Source: Pratylenchus scribneri (lineage: Eukaryota; Nematoda; Chromadorea; Rhabditida; Pratylenchidae). From it: 64,000 bases of DNA. Each line of letters begins with the position of its first letter. The first letter of the stretch is position 1. The DNA lies in NCBI GenBank assembly GCA_030063045.1, contig JAQSEB010000212.1, positions 62,001 through 126,000 of the forward strand, read 5' to 3'. The notes beneath the pieces were generated by a model. That model searched no databases, was not told where the DNA came from, and saw nothing but the letters and a program-made list of their open reading frames with translations. Shown piece by piece: positions 42,200 through 54,769 of this stretch. The translations under genes were made by a program, and so were the position numbers.

Positions 42200-45100
42200 T
42201 TTTGAAATTTAAATTTTCTATGAGTTTTAAGAAAAAAGTTTAAAATCGTTATTTCTCTTCGGAATTTAAATATTATTCCTCACAATCTTTTCTATTAGTA
42301 TTTTTTAAGCAGATTCTAGGCCATACATATATTTGAAATTTTTGAAATTGAAATTTTCTATGAGTTTTAAGAAAAAAGTTTAAAATCGTTATTTCTCTTG
42401 GGAATTTAAATATTATTCCTCACAATCTTTTCTATTAGTATTTTTTAAGCAGATTCTAGGCCATACATATATTTGAAATTTTTGAAATTGAAATTTTCTA
42501 TGAGTTTTAAGAAAAAAGTTTAAAATCGTTATTTCTCTTGGGAATTTAAATATTATTCCTCACAATCTTTTCTATTAGTATTTTTTAAGCAGATTCTAGG
42601 CCATACATGTATTTGAAATTTTTGAAATTGAAATTTTCTATGAGTTTTAAGAAAAAAGTTTAAAATCGTTATTTCTCTTGGGAATTTAAATATTATTCCT
42701 TACAATCTTTTCTATTAGTATTTTTTAAGCAGATTCTAGGCCATACATATATTTGAAATTTTTGAAATTGAAATTTTCTATGAGTTTTAAGAAAAAAAGT
42801 TTAAAATCGTTATTTCTCTTGGGAATTTAAATATTATTCCTCAGAATCTTTTCTATTAGTATTTTTTAAGCAGATTCTAGGCCATACATATATTTGAAAT
42901 TTTTGAAATTTAAATTTTCTATGAGTTTTAAGAAAAAAGTTTAAAATCGTTATTTCTCTTCGGAATTTAAATATTATTCCTCACAATCTTTTCTATTAGT
43001 ATTTTTTAAGCAGATTCTAGGCCATACATATATTTGAAATTTTTGAAATTGAAATTTTCTATGAGTTTTAAGAAAAAAGTTTAAAATCGTTATTTCTCTT
43101 GGGAATTTAAATATTATTCCTCACAATCTTTTCTATTAGTATTTTTTAAGCAGATTCTAGGCCATACATATATTTGAAATTTTTGAAATTGAAATTTTCT
43201 ATGAGTTTTAAGAAAAAAGTTTAAAATCGTTATTTCTCTTGGGAATTTAAATATTATTCCTCACAATCTTTTCTATTAGTATTTTTTAAGCAGATTCTAG
43301 GCCATACATGTATTTGAAATTTTTGAAATTGAAATTTTCTATGAGTTTTAAGAAAAAAGTTTAAAATCGTTATTTCTCTTGGGAATTTAAATATTATTCC
43401 TTACAATCTTTTCTATTAGTATTTTTTAAGCAGATTCTAGGCCATACATATATTTGAAATTTTTGAAATTGAAATTTTCTATGAGTTTTAAGAAAAAAGT
43501 TTAAAATCGTTATTTCTCTTGGGAATTTAAATATTATTCCTCACAATCTTTTCTATTAGTATTTTTTAAGCAGATTCTAGGCCATACATATATTTGAAAT
43601 TTTTGAAATTGAAATTTTCTATGAGTTTTAAGAAAAAAGTTTAAAATCGTTATTTCTCTTGGGAATTTAAATATTATTCCTTACAATCTTTTCTATTAGT
43701 ATTTTTTAAGCAGATTCTAGGCCATACATATATTTGAAATTTTTGAAATTGAAATTTTCTATGAGTTTTAAGAAAAAAGTTTAAAATCGTTATTTCTCTT
43801 GGGAATTTAAATATTATTCCTTACAATCTTTTCTATTAGTATTTTTTAAGCAGATTCTAGGCCATACATATATTTGAAATTTTTGAAATTGAAATTTTCT
43901 ATGAGTTTTAAGAAAAAAGTTTAAAATCGTTATTTCTCTTGGGAATTTAAATATTATTCCTCACAATCTTTTCTATTAGTATTTTTTAAGCAGATTCTAG
44001 GCCATACATATATTTGAAATTTTTGAAATTGAAATTTTCTATGAGTTTTAAGAAAAAAGTTTAAAATCGTTATTTCTCTTGGGAATTTAAATATTATTCC
44101 TTACAATCTTTTCTATTAGTATTTTTTAAGCAGATTCTAGGCCATACATATATTTGAAATTTTTGAAATTGAAATTTTCTATGAGTTTTAAGAAAAAAGT
44201 TTAAAATCGTTATTTCTCTTGGGAATTTAAATATTATTCCTCACAATCTTTTCTATTAGTATTTTTTAAGCAGATTCTAGGCCATACATATATTTGAAAT
44301 TTTTGAAATTGAAATTTTCTATGAGTTTTAAGAAAAAAGTTTAAAATCGTTATTTCTCTTGGGAATTTAAATATTATTCCTTACAATCTTTTCTATTAGT
44401 ATTTTTTAAGCAGATTCTAGGCCATACATATATTTGAAATTTTTGAAATTGAAATTTTCTATGAGTTTTAAGAAAAAAGTTTAAAATCGTTATTTCTCTT
44501 GGGAATTTAAATATTATTCCTCACAATCTTTTCTATTAGTATTTTTTAAGCAGATTCTAGGCCATACATATATTTGAAATTTTTGAAATTTAAATTTTCT
44601 ATGAGTTTTAAGAAAAAAGTTTAAAATCGTTATTTCTCTTCGGAATTTAAATATTATTCCTCACAATCTTTTCTATTAGTATTTTTTAAGCAGATTCTAG
44701 GCCATACATATATTTGAAATTTTTGAAATTGAAATTTTCTATGAGTTTTAAGAAAAAAGTTTAAAATCGTTATTTCTCTTGGGAATTTAAATATTATTCC
44801 TTACAATCTTTTCTATTAGTATTTTTTAAGCAGATTCTAGGCCATACATATATTTGAAATTTTTGAAATTGAAATTTTCTATGAGTTTTAAGAAAAAAGT
44901 TTAAAATCGTTATTTCTCTTGGGAATTTAAATATTATTCCTCACAATCTTTTCTATTAGTATTTTTTAAGCAGATTCTAGGCCATACATATATTTGAAAT
45001 TTTTGAAATTGAAATTTTCTATGAGTTTTAAGAAAAAAGTTTAAAATCGTTATTTCTCTTGGGAATTTAAATATTATTCCTTACAATCTTTTCTATTAGT

Positions 45101-46480
45101 ATTTTTTAAGCAGATTCTAGGCCATACATATATTTGAAATTTTTGAAATTGAAATTTTCTATGAGTTTTAAGAAAAAAGTTTAAAATCGTTATTTCTCTT
45201 GGGAATTTAAATATTATTCCTCACAATCTTTTCTATTAGTATTTTTTAAGCAGATTCTAGGCCATACATATATTTGAAATTTTTGAAATTTAAATTTTCT
45301 ATGAGTTTTAAGAAAAAAGTTTAAAATCGTTATTTCTCTTCGGAATTTAAATATTATTCCTCACAATCTTTTCTATTAGTATTTTTTAAGCAGATTCTAG
45401 GCCATACATATATTTGAAATTTTTGAAATTGAAATTTTCTATGAGTTTTAAGAAAAAAGTTTAAAATCGTTATTTCTCTTGGGAATTTAAATATTATTCC
45501 TTACAATCTTTTCTATTAGTATTTTTTAAGCAGATTCTAGGCCATACATATATTTGAAATTTTTGAAATTGAAATTTTCTATGAGTTTTAAGAAAAAAGT
45601 TTAAAATCGTTATTTCTCTTGGGAATTTAAATATTATTCCTCACAATCTTTTCTATTAGTATTTTTTAAGCAGATTCTAGGCCATACATATATTTGAAAT
45701 TTTTGAAATTTAAATTTTCTATGAGTTTTAAGAAAAAAGTTTAAAATCGTTATTTCTCTTCGGAATTTAAATATTATTCCTCACAATCTTTTCTATTAGT
45801 ATTTTTTAAGCAGATTCTAGGCCATACATATATTTGAAATTTTTGAAATTGAAATTTTCTATGAGTTTTAAGAAAAAAGTTTAAAATCGTTATTTCTCTT
45901 GGGAATTTAAATATTATTCCTCACAATCTTTTCTATTAGTATTTTTTAAGCAGATTCTAGGCCATACATATATTTGAAATTTTTGAAATTGAAATTTTCT
46001 ATGAGTTTTAAGAAAAAAGTTTAAAATCGTTATTTCTCTTCGGAATTTAAATATTATTCCTCAGAATCTTTTCTATTAGTATTTTTTAAGCAGATTCTAG
46101 GCCATACATATATTTGAAATTTTTGAAATTGAAATTTTCTATGAGTTTTAAGAAAAAAGTTTAAAATCGTTATTTCTCTTGGGAATTTAAATATTATTCC
46201 TTACAATCTTTTCTATTAGTATTTTTTAAGCAGATTCTAGGCCATACATATATTTGAAATTTTTGAAATTGAAATTTTCTATGAGTTTTAAGAAAAAAGT
46301 TTAAAATCGTTATTTCTCTTGGGAATTTAAATATTATTCCTCACAATCTTTTCTATTAGTATTTTTTAAGCAGATTCTAGGCCATACATATATTTGAAAT
46401 TTTTGAAATTGAAATTTTCTATGAGTTTTAAGAAAAAAGTTTAAAATCGTTATTTCTCTTCGGAATTTAAATATTATTCC
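42200..46480. repeat. homogenised 140-bp zone with alternating (dimeric) variants
   Basis: Monomers are nearly identical and exactly 140 bp, with catacatatatttg in almost all. At the variable base of cct(t/c)acaatc the copies at 43,401 to 45,221 read mostly T, C, T, T, C, T, C, T, C, C, T, C, T, C at 140-bp steps. This is an incomplete 280-bp dimer pattern. A monomer marked by aaatttaaattttc plus cttcgg is interspersed several times (for example near 44,590, 45,290 and 45,710). Confidence 0.7.
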
Positions 46481-49400
46481 TTACAATCTTTTCTATTAGT
46501 ATTTTTTCAGCAGATTCTAGGCCATACATGTATTTGAAATTTTTGAAATTGAAATTTTCTATGAGTTTTAAGAAAAAAGTTTAAAATCGTTATTTCTCTT
46601 CGGAATTTTAATATTCTTCCTCACAATCTTTTCTATTAGTATTTTTTCAGCAGATTCTAGGCCATACATGTATTTGAAATTTTTGAAATTGAAATTTTCT
46701 ATGAGTTTTAAGAAAAAAGTTTAAAATCGTTATTTCTCTTCGGAATTTAAATATTATTCCTCAGAATCTTTTCTATTAGTATTTTTTCAGCAGATTCTAG
46801 GCCATACATGTATTTGAAATTTTTGAAATTGAAATTTTCTATGAGTTTTAAGAAAAAAAGTTTAAAATCGTTATTTCTCTTCGGAATTTAAATATTATTC
46901 CTCAGAATCTTTTCTATTAGTATTTTTTAAGCAGATTCTAGGCCATACATATATTTGAAATTTATGAAATTGAAATTTTCTATGAGTTTTAAGAAAAAAG
47001 TTTAAAATCACTATTTCTCTTCTGAATTTTAATATTCTTCCTCACAATCTTTTCTATTAGTATTTTTTCAGCAGATTCTAGGCCATACATGTATTTGAAA
47101 TTTTTGAAATTGAAATTATCTATGAGTTTTAAGAAAAAAGTTTAAAATCGTTATTTCTCTTCGGAATTTTAATATTCTTCCTCACAATCTTTTCTATTAG
47201 TATTTTTTCAGCAGATTCTAGGCCATACATGTATTTGAAATTTTTGAAATTGAAATTATCTATGAGTTTTAAGAAAAAAGTTTAAAATCGTTATTTCTCT
47301 TCGGAATTTTAATATTCTTCCTCACAATCTTTTCTATTAGTATTTTTTCAGCAGATTCTAGGCCATACATGTATTTGAAATTTTTGAAATTGAAATTATC
47401 TATGAGTTTTAAGAAAAAAGTTTAAAATCGTTATTTCTCTTCGGAATTTTAATATTCTTCCTCACAATCTTTACTATTAGTATTTTTTCAGCAGATTCTA
47501 GGCCATACATGTATTTGAAATTTTTGAAATTGAAATTATCTATGAGTTTTAAGAAAAAAGTTTAAAATCGTTATTTCTCTTCGGAATTTTAATATTCTTC
47601 CTCACAATCTTTTCTATTAGTATTTTTTCAGCAGATTCTAGGCCATACATGTATTTGAAATTTTTGAAATTGAAATTATCTATGAGTTTTAAGAAAAAAG
47701 TTTAAAATCGTTATTTCTCTTCGGAATTTTAATATTCTTCCTCACAATCTTTTCTATTAGTATTTTTTAAGCAGATTCTAGGTCATTCATGTATTTGAAA
47801 TTTTTGAAATTGAAATTATCTATTAGTTTTAAGAAAAAAGTTTAAAATCGTTATTTCTCTTCGGAATTTTAATATTCTTCCTCACAATCTTTTCTATTAG
47901 TATTTTTTAAGCAGATTCTAGGTCATTCATGTATTTGAAATTTTTGAAATTGAAATTATCTATGAGTTTTAAGAAAAAAGTTTAAAATCGTTATTTCTCT
48001 TCGGAATTTTAATATTCTTCCTCACAATCTTTTCTATTAGTATTTTTTAAGCAGATTCTAGGTCATTCATGTATTTGAAATTTTTGAAATTGAAATTATC
48101 TATGAGTTTTAAGAAAAAAGTTTAAAATCGTTATTTCTCTTCGGAATTTTAATATTCTTCCTCACAATCTTTTCTATTAGTATTTTTTAAGCAGATTCTA
48201 GGTCATTCATGTATTTGAAATTTTTGAAATTGAAATTATCTATGAGTTTTAAGAAAAAAGTTTAAAATCGTTATTTCTCTTCGGAATTTTAATATTCTTC
48301 CTCACAATCTTTTCTATTAGTATTTTTTAAGCAGATTCTAGGTCATTCATGTATTTGAAATTTTTGAAATTGAAATTATCTATGAGTTTTAAGAAAAAAG
48401 TTTAAAATCGTTATTTCTCTTCGGAATTTTAATATTCTTCCTCACAATCTTTTCTATTAGTATTTTTTAAGCAGATTCTAGGTCATTCATGTATTTGAAA
48501 TTTTTGAAATTGAAATTATCTATGAGTTTTAAGAAAAAAGTTTAAAATCGTTATTTCTCTTCGGAATTTTAATATTCTTCCTCACAATCTTTTCTATTAG
48601 TATTTTTTCAGCAGATTCTAGGCCATAATGTATTTGAAATTTTTGAAATTGAAATTATCTATGAGTTTTAAGAAAAAAGTTTAAAATCGTTATTTCTCTT
48701 CGGAATTTTAATATTCTTCCTCACAATCTTTTCTATTAGTATTTTTTAAGCAGATTCTAGGTCATTCATGTATTTGAAATTTTTGAAATTGAAATTATCT
48801 ATGAGTTTTAAGAAAAAAGTTTAAAATCGTTATTTCTCTTCGGAATTTTAATATTCTTCCTCACAATCTTTTCTATTAGTATTTTTTAAGCAGATTCTAG
48901 GTCATTCATGTATTTGAAATTTTTGAAATTGAAATTATCTATGAGTTTTAAGAAAAAAGTTTAAAATCGTTATTTCTCTTCGGAATTTTAATATTCTTCC
49001 TCACAATCTTTTCTATTAGTATTTTTTAAGCAGATTCTAGGTCATTCATGTATTTGAAATTTTTGAAATTGAAATTATCTATGAGTTTTAAGAAAAAAGT
49101 TTAAAATCGTTATTTCTCTTCGGAATTTTAATATTCTTCCTCACAATCTTTTCTATTAGTATTTTTTCAGCAGATTCTAGGCCATACATGTATTTGAAAT
49201 TTTTGAAATTGAAATTATCTATGAGTTTTAAGAAAAAAGTTTAAAATCGTTATTTCTCTTCGGAATTTTAATATTCTTCCTCACAATCTTTTCTATTAGT
49301 ATTTTTTAAGCAGATTCTAGGTCATTCATGTATTTGAAATTTTTGAAATTGAAATTATCTATGAGTTTTAAGAAAAAAGTTTAAAATCGTTATTTCTCTT

Positions 49401-52400
49401 CGGAATTTTAATATTCTTCCTCACAATCTTTTCTATTAGTATTTTTTCAGCAGATTCTAGGCCATACATGTATTTGAAATTTTTGAAATTGAAATTATCT
49501 ATGAGTTTTAAGAAAAAAGTTTAAAATCGTTATTTCTCTTCGGAATTTTAATATTCTTCCTCACAATCTTTTCTATTAGTATTTTTTAAGCAGATTCTAG
49601 GTCATTCATGTATTTGAAATTTTTGAAATTGAAATTATCTATGAGTTTTAAGAAAAAAGTTTAAAATCGTTATTTCTCTTCGGAATTTTAATATTCTTCC
49701 TCACAATCTTTTCTATTAGTATTTTTTAAGCAGATTCTAGGTCATTCATGTATTTGAAATTTTTGAAATTGAAATTATCTATGAGTTTTAAGAAAAAAGT
49801 TTAAAATCGTTATTTCTCTTCGGAATTTTAATATTCTTCCTCACAATCTTTTCTATTAGTATTTTTTAAGCAGATTCTAGGTCATTCATGTATTTGAAAT
49901 TTTTGAAATTGAAATTATCTATGAGTTTTAAGAAAAAAGTTTAAAATCGTTATTTCTCTTCGGAATTTTAATATTCTTCCTCACAATCTTTTCTATTAGT
50001 ATTTTTTAAGCAGATTCTAGGTCATTCATGTATTTGAAATTTTTGAAATTGAAATTATCTATGAGTTTTAAGAAAAAAGTTTAAAATCGTTATTTCTCTT
50101 CGGAATTTTAATATTCTTCCTCACAATCTTTTCTATTAGTATTTTTTCAGCAGATTCTAGGCCATACATGTATTTGAAATTTTTGAAATTGAAATTATCT
50201 ATGAGTTTTAAGAAAAAAGTTTAAAATCGTTATTTCTCTTCGGAATTTTAATATTCTTCCTCACAATCTTTTCTATTAGTATTTTTTCAGCAGATTCTAG
50301 GCCATACATGTATTTGAAATTTTTGAAATTGAAATTATCTATGAGTTTTAAGAAAAAAGTTTAAAATCGTTATTTCTCTTCGGAATTTTAATATTCTTCC
50401 TCACAATCTTTTCTATTAGTATTTTTTCAGCAGATTCTAGGCCATACATGTATTTGAAATTTTTGAAATTGAAATTATCTATGAGTTTTAAGAAAAAAGT
50501 TTAAAATCGTTATTTCTCTTCGGAATTTTAATATTCTTCCTCACAATCTTTTCTATTAGTATTTTTTAAGCAGATTCTAGGTCATTCATGTATTTGAAAT
50601 TTTTGAAATTGAAATTATCTATGAGTTTTAAGAAAAAAGTTTAAAATCGTTATTTCTCTTCGGAATTTTAATATTCTTCCTCACAATCTTTTCTATTAGT
50701 ATTTTTTCAGCAGATTCTAGGCCATACATGTATTTGAAATTTTTGAAATTGAAATTATCTATGAGTTTTAAAAAAAAAGTTTAAAATCGTTATTTCTCTT
50801 CGGAATTTTAATATTCTTCCTCACAATCTTTTCTATTAGTATTTTTTAAGCAGATTCTAGGTCATTCATGTATTTGAAATTTTTGAAATTGAAATTATCT
50901 ATGAGTTTTAAGAAAAAAGTTTAAAATCGTTATTTCTCTTCGGAATTTAAATATTATTCCTCACAATCTTTTCTATTAGTATTTTTTCAGCAGATTCTAG
51001 GCCATACATATATTTGAAATTTTTGAAATTGAAATTATCTATGAGTTTTAAGAAAAAAGTTTAAAATCGTTATTTCTCTTCGGAATTTAAATATTATTCC
51101 TCACAATCTTTTCTATTAGTATTTTTTAAGCAGATTCTAGGCCATACATATATTTGAAATTTTTGAAATTGAAATTATCTATGAGTTTTAAGAAAAAAGT
51201 TTAAAATCGTTATTTCTCTTCGGAATTTTAATATTCTTCCTCACAATCTTTTCTATTAGTATTTTTTAAGCAGATTCTAGGCCATACATGTATTTGAAAT
51301 TTTTGAAATTGTAATTATCTATGAGTTTTAAGAAAAAAGTTTAAAATCGTTATTTCTCTTCGGAATTTAAATATTATTCCTCGGAATCTTTTCTATTAGT
51401 ATTTTTTCAGCAAATTCTAGGCCATACATGTATTTGAAATTTTTGAAATTGAAATTATCTATGAGTTTTAAGAAAAAAGTTTAAAATCGTTATTTCTCTT
51501 CGGAATTTTAATATTCTTCCTCACAATCTTTTCTATTAGTATTTTTTAAGCAGATTCTAGGTCATTCATGTATTTGAAATTTTTGAAATTGAAATTATCT
51601 ATGAGTTTTAAGAAAAAAGTTTAAAATCGTTATTTCTCTTCGGAATTTAAATATTATTCCTCGGAATCTTTTCTATTAGTATTTTTTCAGCAAATTCTAG
51701 GCCATACATGTATTTGAAATTTTTGAAATTGAAATTTTCTATGAGTTTTAAGAAAAAAGTTTAAAATCGTTATTTCTCTTCGGAATTTAAATATTATTCC
51801 TCACAATCTTTTCTATTAGTATTTTTTCAGCAGATTCTAGGCCATACATGTATTTGAAATTTTTGAAATTGAAATTATCTATGAGTTTTAAGAAAAAAGT
51901 TTAAAATCGTTATTTCTCTTCGGAATTTAAATATTATTCCTCGGAATCTTTTCTATTAGTATTTTTTCAGCAGATTCTAGGCCATACATGTATTTGAAAT
52001 TTTTGAAATTGAAATTATCTATGAGTTTTAAGAAAAAAGTTTAAAATCGTTATTTCTCTTCGGAATTTTAATATTCTGCCTCACAATCTTTTCTATTAGT
52101 ATTTTTTAAGCAGATTCTAGGTCATTCATGTATTTGAAATTTTTGAAATTGAAATTATCTATGAGTTTTAAGAAAAAAGTTTAAAATCGTTATTTCTCTT
52201 CGGAATTTAAATATTATTCCTCACAATCTTTTCTATTAGTATTTTTTCAGCAGATTCTAGGCCATACATATATTTGAAATTTTTGAAATTGAAATTATCT
52301 ATGAGTTTTAAGAAAAAAGTTTAAAATCGTTATTTCTCTTCGGAATTTAAATATTATTCCTCACAATCTTTTCTATTAGTATTTTTTCAGCAGATTCTAG

Positions 52401-53946
52401 GCCATACATGTATTTGAAATTTTTGAAATTGAAATTATCTATGAGTTTTAAGAAAAAAGTTTAAAATCGTTATTTCTCTTCGGAATTTTAATATTCTTCC
52501 TCACAATCTTTTCTATTAGTATTTTTTAAGCAGATTCTAGGTCATTCATGTATTTGAAATTTTTGAAATTGAAATTATCTATGAGTTTTAAGAAAAAAGT
52601 TTAAAATCGTTATTTCTCTTCGGAATTTAAATATTATTCCTCACAATCTTTTCTATTAGTATTTTTTCAGCAGATTCTAGGCCATACATATATTTGAAAT
52701 TTTTGAAATTGAAATTATCTATGAGTTTTAAGAAAAAAGTTTAAAATCGTTATTTCTCTTCGGAATTTAAATATTATTCCTCACAATCTTTTCTATTAGT
52801 ATTTTTTCAGCAGATTCTAGGCCATACATATATTTGAAATTTTTGAAATTGAAATTATCTATGAGTTTTAAGAAAAAAGTTTAAAATCGTTATTTCTCTT
52901 CGGAATTTTAATATTATTCTTCACAATCTCTTCTATTAGTATTTTTTCAGCAGATTCTAGGCCATACATGTATTTGAAATTTTTGAAATTGAAATTTTCT
53001 ATGAGTTTTAAGAAAAAAGTTTAAAATCGTTATTTCTCTTCGGAATTTTAATATTATTCCTCACAATCTTTTCTATTAGTATTTTTTAAGCAGATTCTAG
53101 GCCATACATGTATTTGAAATTTTTGAAATTGAAATTATCTATGAGTTTTAAGAAAAAAGTTTAAAATCGTTATTTCTCTTCGGAATTTTAATATTATTCC
53201 TCACAATCTTTTCTATTAGTATTTTTTAAGCAGATTCTAGGCCATACATGTATTTGAAATTTTTGAAATTGAAATTATCTATGAGTTTTAAGAAAAAAGT
53301 TTAAAATCGTTATTTCTCTTCGGAATTTAAATATTATTCCTCACAATCTTTTCTATTAGTATTTTTTCAGCAGATTCTAGGCCATACATGTATTTGAAAT
53401 TTTTGAAATTGAAATTTTCTATGAGTTTTAGAAAAAAGTTTAAAATCGTTATTTCTCTTCGGAATTTAAATATTATTCCTTACAATCTTTTCTATTAGTA
53501 TTTTTTCAGCAGATTCTAGGCCATACATATATTTGAAATTTTTGAAATTGAAATTATCTATGAGTTTTAAGAAAAAAGTTTAAAATCGTTATTTCTCTTC
53601 GGAATTTTAATATTATTCCTCACAATCTTTTCTATTAGTATTTTTTAAGCAGATTCTAGGCCATAAATATATTTGAAATTTTTGAAATTGAAATTATCTA
53701 TGAGTTTTAAGAAAAAAGTTTAAAATCGTTATTTCTCTTCGGAATTTAAATATTATTCCTCACAATCTTTTCTATTAGTATTTTTTCAGCAGATTCTAGG
53801 CCATACATGTATTTGAAATTTTTGAAATTGAAATTTTCTATGAGTTTTAGAAAAAAGTTTAAAATCGTTATTTCTCTTCGGAATTTAAATATTATTCCTT
53901 ACAATCTTTTCTATTAGTATTTTTCAGCAGATTCTAGGCCAAAAAT
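46481..53946. repeat. right-hand satellite zone with two linked monomer haplotypes and TTTTTTCAG
   Basis: From about 46.5 kb many monomers change tattttttaagcag to tattttttcagcag. Between about 47.8 and 52.6 kb two monomer types alternate irregularly: aagcag is linked to ggtcattcatg, and cagcag is linked to ggccatac. An atattcttcc variant and attatctatgag dominate this zone. The cagcag type contains TTTTTTCAG, the nematode 3' splice-site consensus, in the same orientation as the downstream receptor exons. Monomers become more mixed again after 50.9 kb, and the last one breaks at about 53,940. Confidence 0.75.
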
Positions 53947-54057
53947 GTTTGGGAAGAACAAACAAAAACACAAAATGTTTGGGAAGAACAAAAACAAAAT
54001 GTTTGGATGAACAAAAATACAAAATTTTTCAAAAAAAAAACAAAATCATAATATCTT
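53941..54057. repeat. 25-bp minisatellite remnant at the satellite boundary
   Basis: About four to five imperfect units with the core acaaaatgtttgggaagaac run directly on from the last satellite base. The same family of repeat occupies intron 3 of the downstream receptor copy (56,346-57,150). Here it lies in the matching position, just upstream of the receptor exon at 54,188. This identifies the DNA as what remains of intron 3 of receptor copy 1. Confidence 0.8.
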
Positions 54058-54187
54058 GGGAGGAATAAAATAAAAATATAAATTATTAACATCTGCTTAT
54101 CTCTTATTTTTATTTATAAAAAAATTAAATATTGTAATAGATAATTAAGAAATTGAAATAATCCATCAAAATTTAAAATTTTTTTAG

Positions 54188-54769
54188 TGATATCAAGATC
54201 AATTTGCCTCGATATTTACTTCTGTTTTTAATTCCTTGCGCTTTATGCTTTATTTTAACATCTCTAATTTTTTGCTCCTATCCTGAATTGGAATCATTGA
54301 ATTCAACAGAAAAGCTGCCAATCTTATCTTTCAATTTGGAACATCCGCCAAGGGTCTATTTTTCTAGATTTGCGATATTAATTTATGCAACAATTATTAT
54401 TGCTTTTTATGCTTTTGCATATTTTATCATTTTTTTCTGCGGCATCAAAATGGTTCGTTTTGTTGCTAAAAATGCGATGAATGAACGACTGCGCGAATTG
54501 AACAAACAATTGACAAGGACTTTGATCATTTGGGTAATAATAATAAATTGAATAACAAATAATCTCCAATCGTTTAAAAATTTTTAGGCAAGCATTCCGC
54601 TTTTGCAAGCATTGCTTTTAGTTTTATTATTAATTCCATTATCTGTAACAGTGCACAATATTCTTTCAACTTGGCCAACCCGTTGGCTAGTCTTTTAACA
54701 TTTCATCCTTATAGAGATGTACTATTGGCACAATTCAAAAAAATTGGCAACCGAATTGTGCCTCAATAG
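54188..54769 (+). pseudogene. serpentine receptor copy 1: 3' exons only, frameshifted
   Basis: These are the last two exons of a nematode serpentine (7TM) receptor. Exon 54,188-54,533 follows a tttttttag acceptor and encodes TM4 (RYLLLFLIPCALCF), an extracellular loop with an NST site, TM5 and the third cytoplasmic loop ERLRELNKQLTRTLIIW. A gtaata donor follows. The next exon starts at 54,588 after atttttag and encodes TM6 (ASIPLLQALLLVLLLIP). It then hits TAA at 54,696. Shifting by one base around 54,675-54,690 opens NPLASLLTFHPYRD and a tail ending at TAG 54,767-54,769, the TM7/PYR end expected of the family. Exons 1-3 are absent: the satellite array begins inside intron 3. The upstream exons could lie beyond the array or be lost. 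It is most likely a pseudogene. A sequencing or assembly slip could explain the frameshift but not the missing 5' half. Confidence 0.75.

Larger units (their letters stand above)
1..53946. repeat. 140-bp AT-rich satellite array, about 385 tandem monomers
   Basis: A continuous head-to-tail array fills the first 84% of the window and is truncated at the left edge. Successive copies of the anchor aagtttaaaatcg lie 140-141 bp apart at the left (for example 11, 152, 293, 433) and exactly 140 bp apart on the right. Near-invariant parts of the monomer are the anchor, tctcttSggaattt, tctattagtatttttt and cagattctaggYcat. Variable parts are the A-run after ttttaag, the ggaattt(t/a)aat segment, the cctcNcaatc position and the catNcatNta stretch. 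Each monomer carries stops in all frames, so the array is non-coding. A perfect palindrome, atacatgtat, occurs in most copies, with phased A/T tracts around it. No transposon, gene or telomeric TTAGGC run interrupts the array. The monomer length is close to a nucleosome core. Whether it is centromeric or simply heterochromatic cannot be decided from sequence. Confidence 0.98.

Noticed and set aside
1..53946. CRISPR-like or telomeric array
   Set aside because: There are no unique spacers between repeats and no TTAGGC-type units. The whole 140-bp unit repeats, which is satellite DNA.
1..53946. Firm call as a centromere
   Set aside because: No CENP-B-like box was recognised, many nematodes are holocentric, and sequence alone cannot show CENH3 loading.
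1..53946. Coding potential of the satellite
   Set aside because: All frames close within a monomer or so, and A-run length changes shift any frame between copies.
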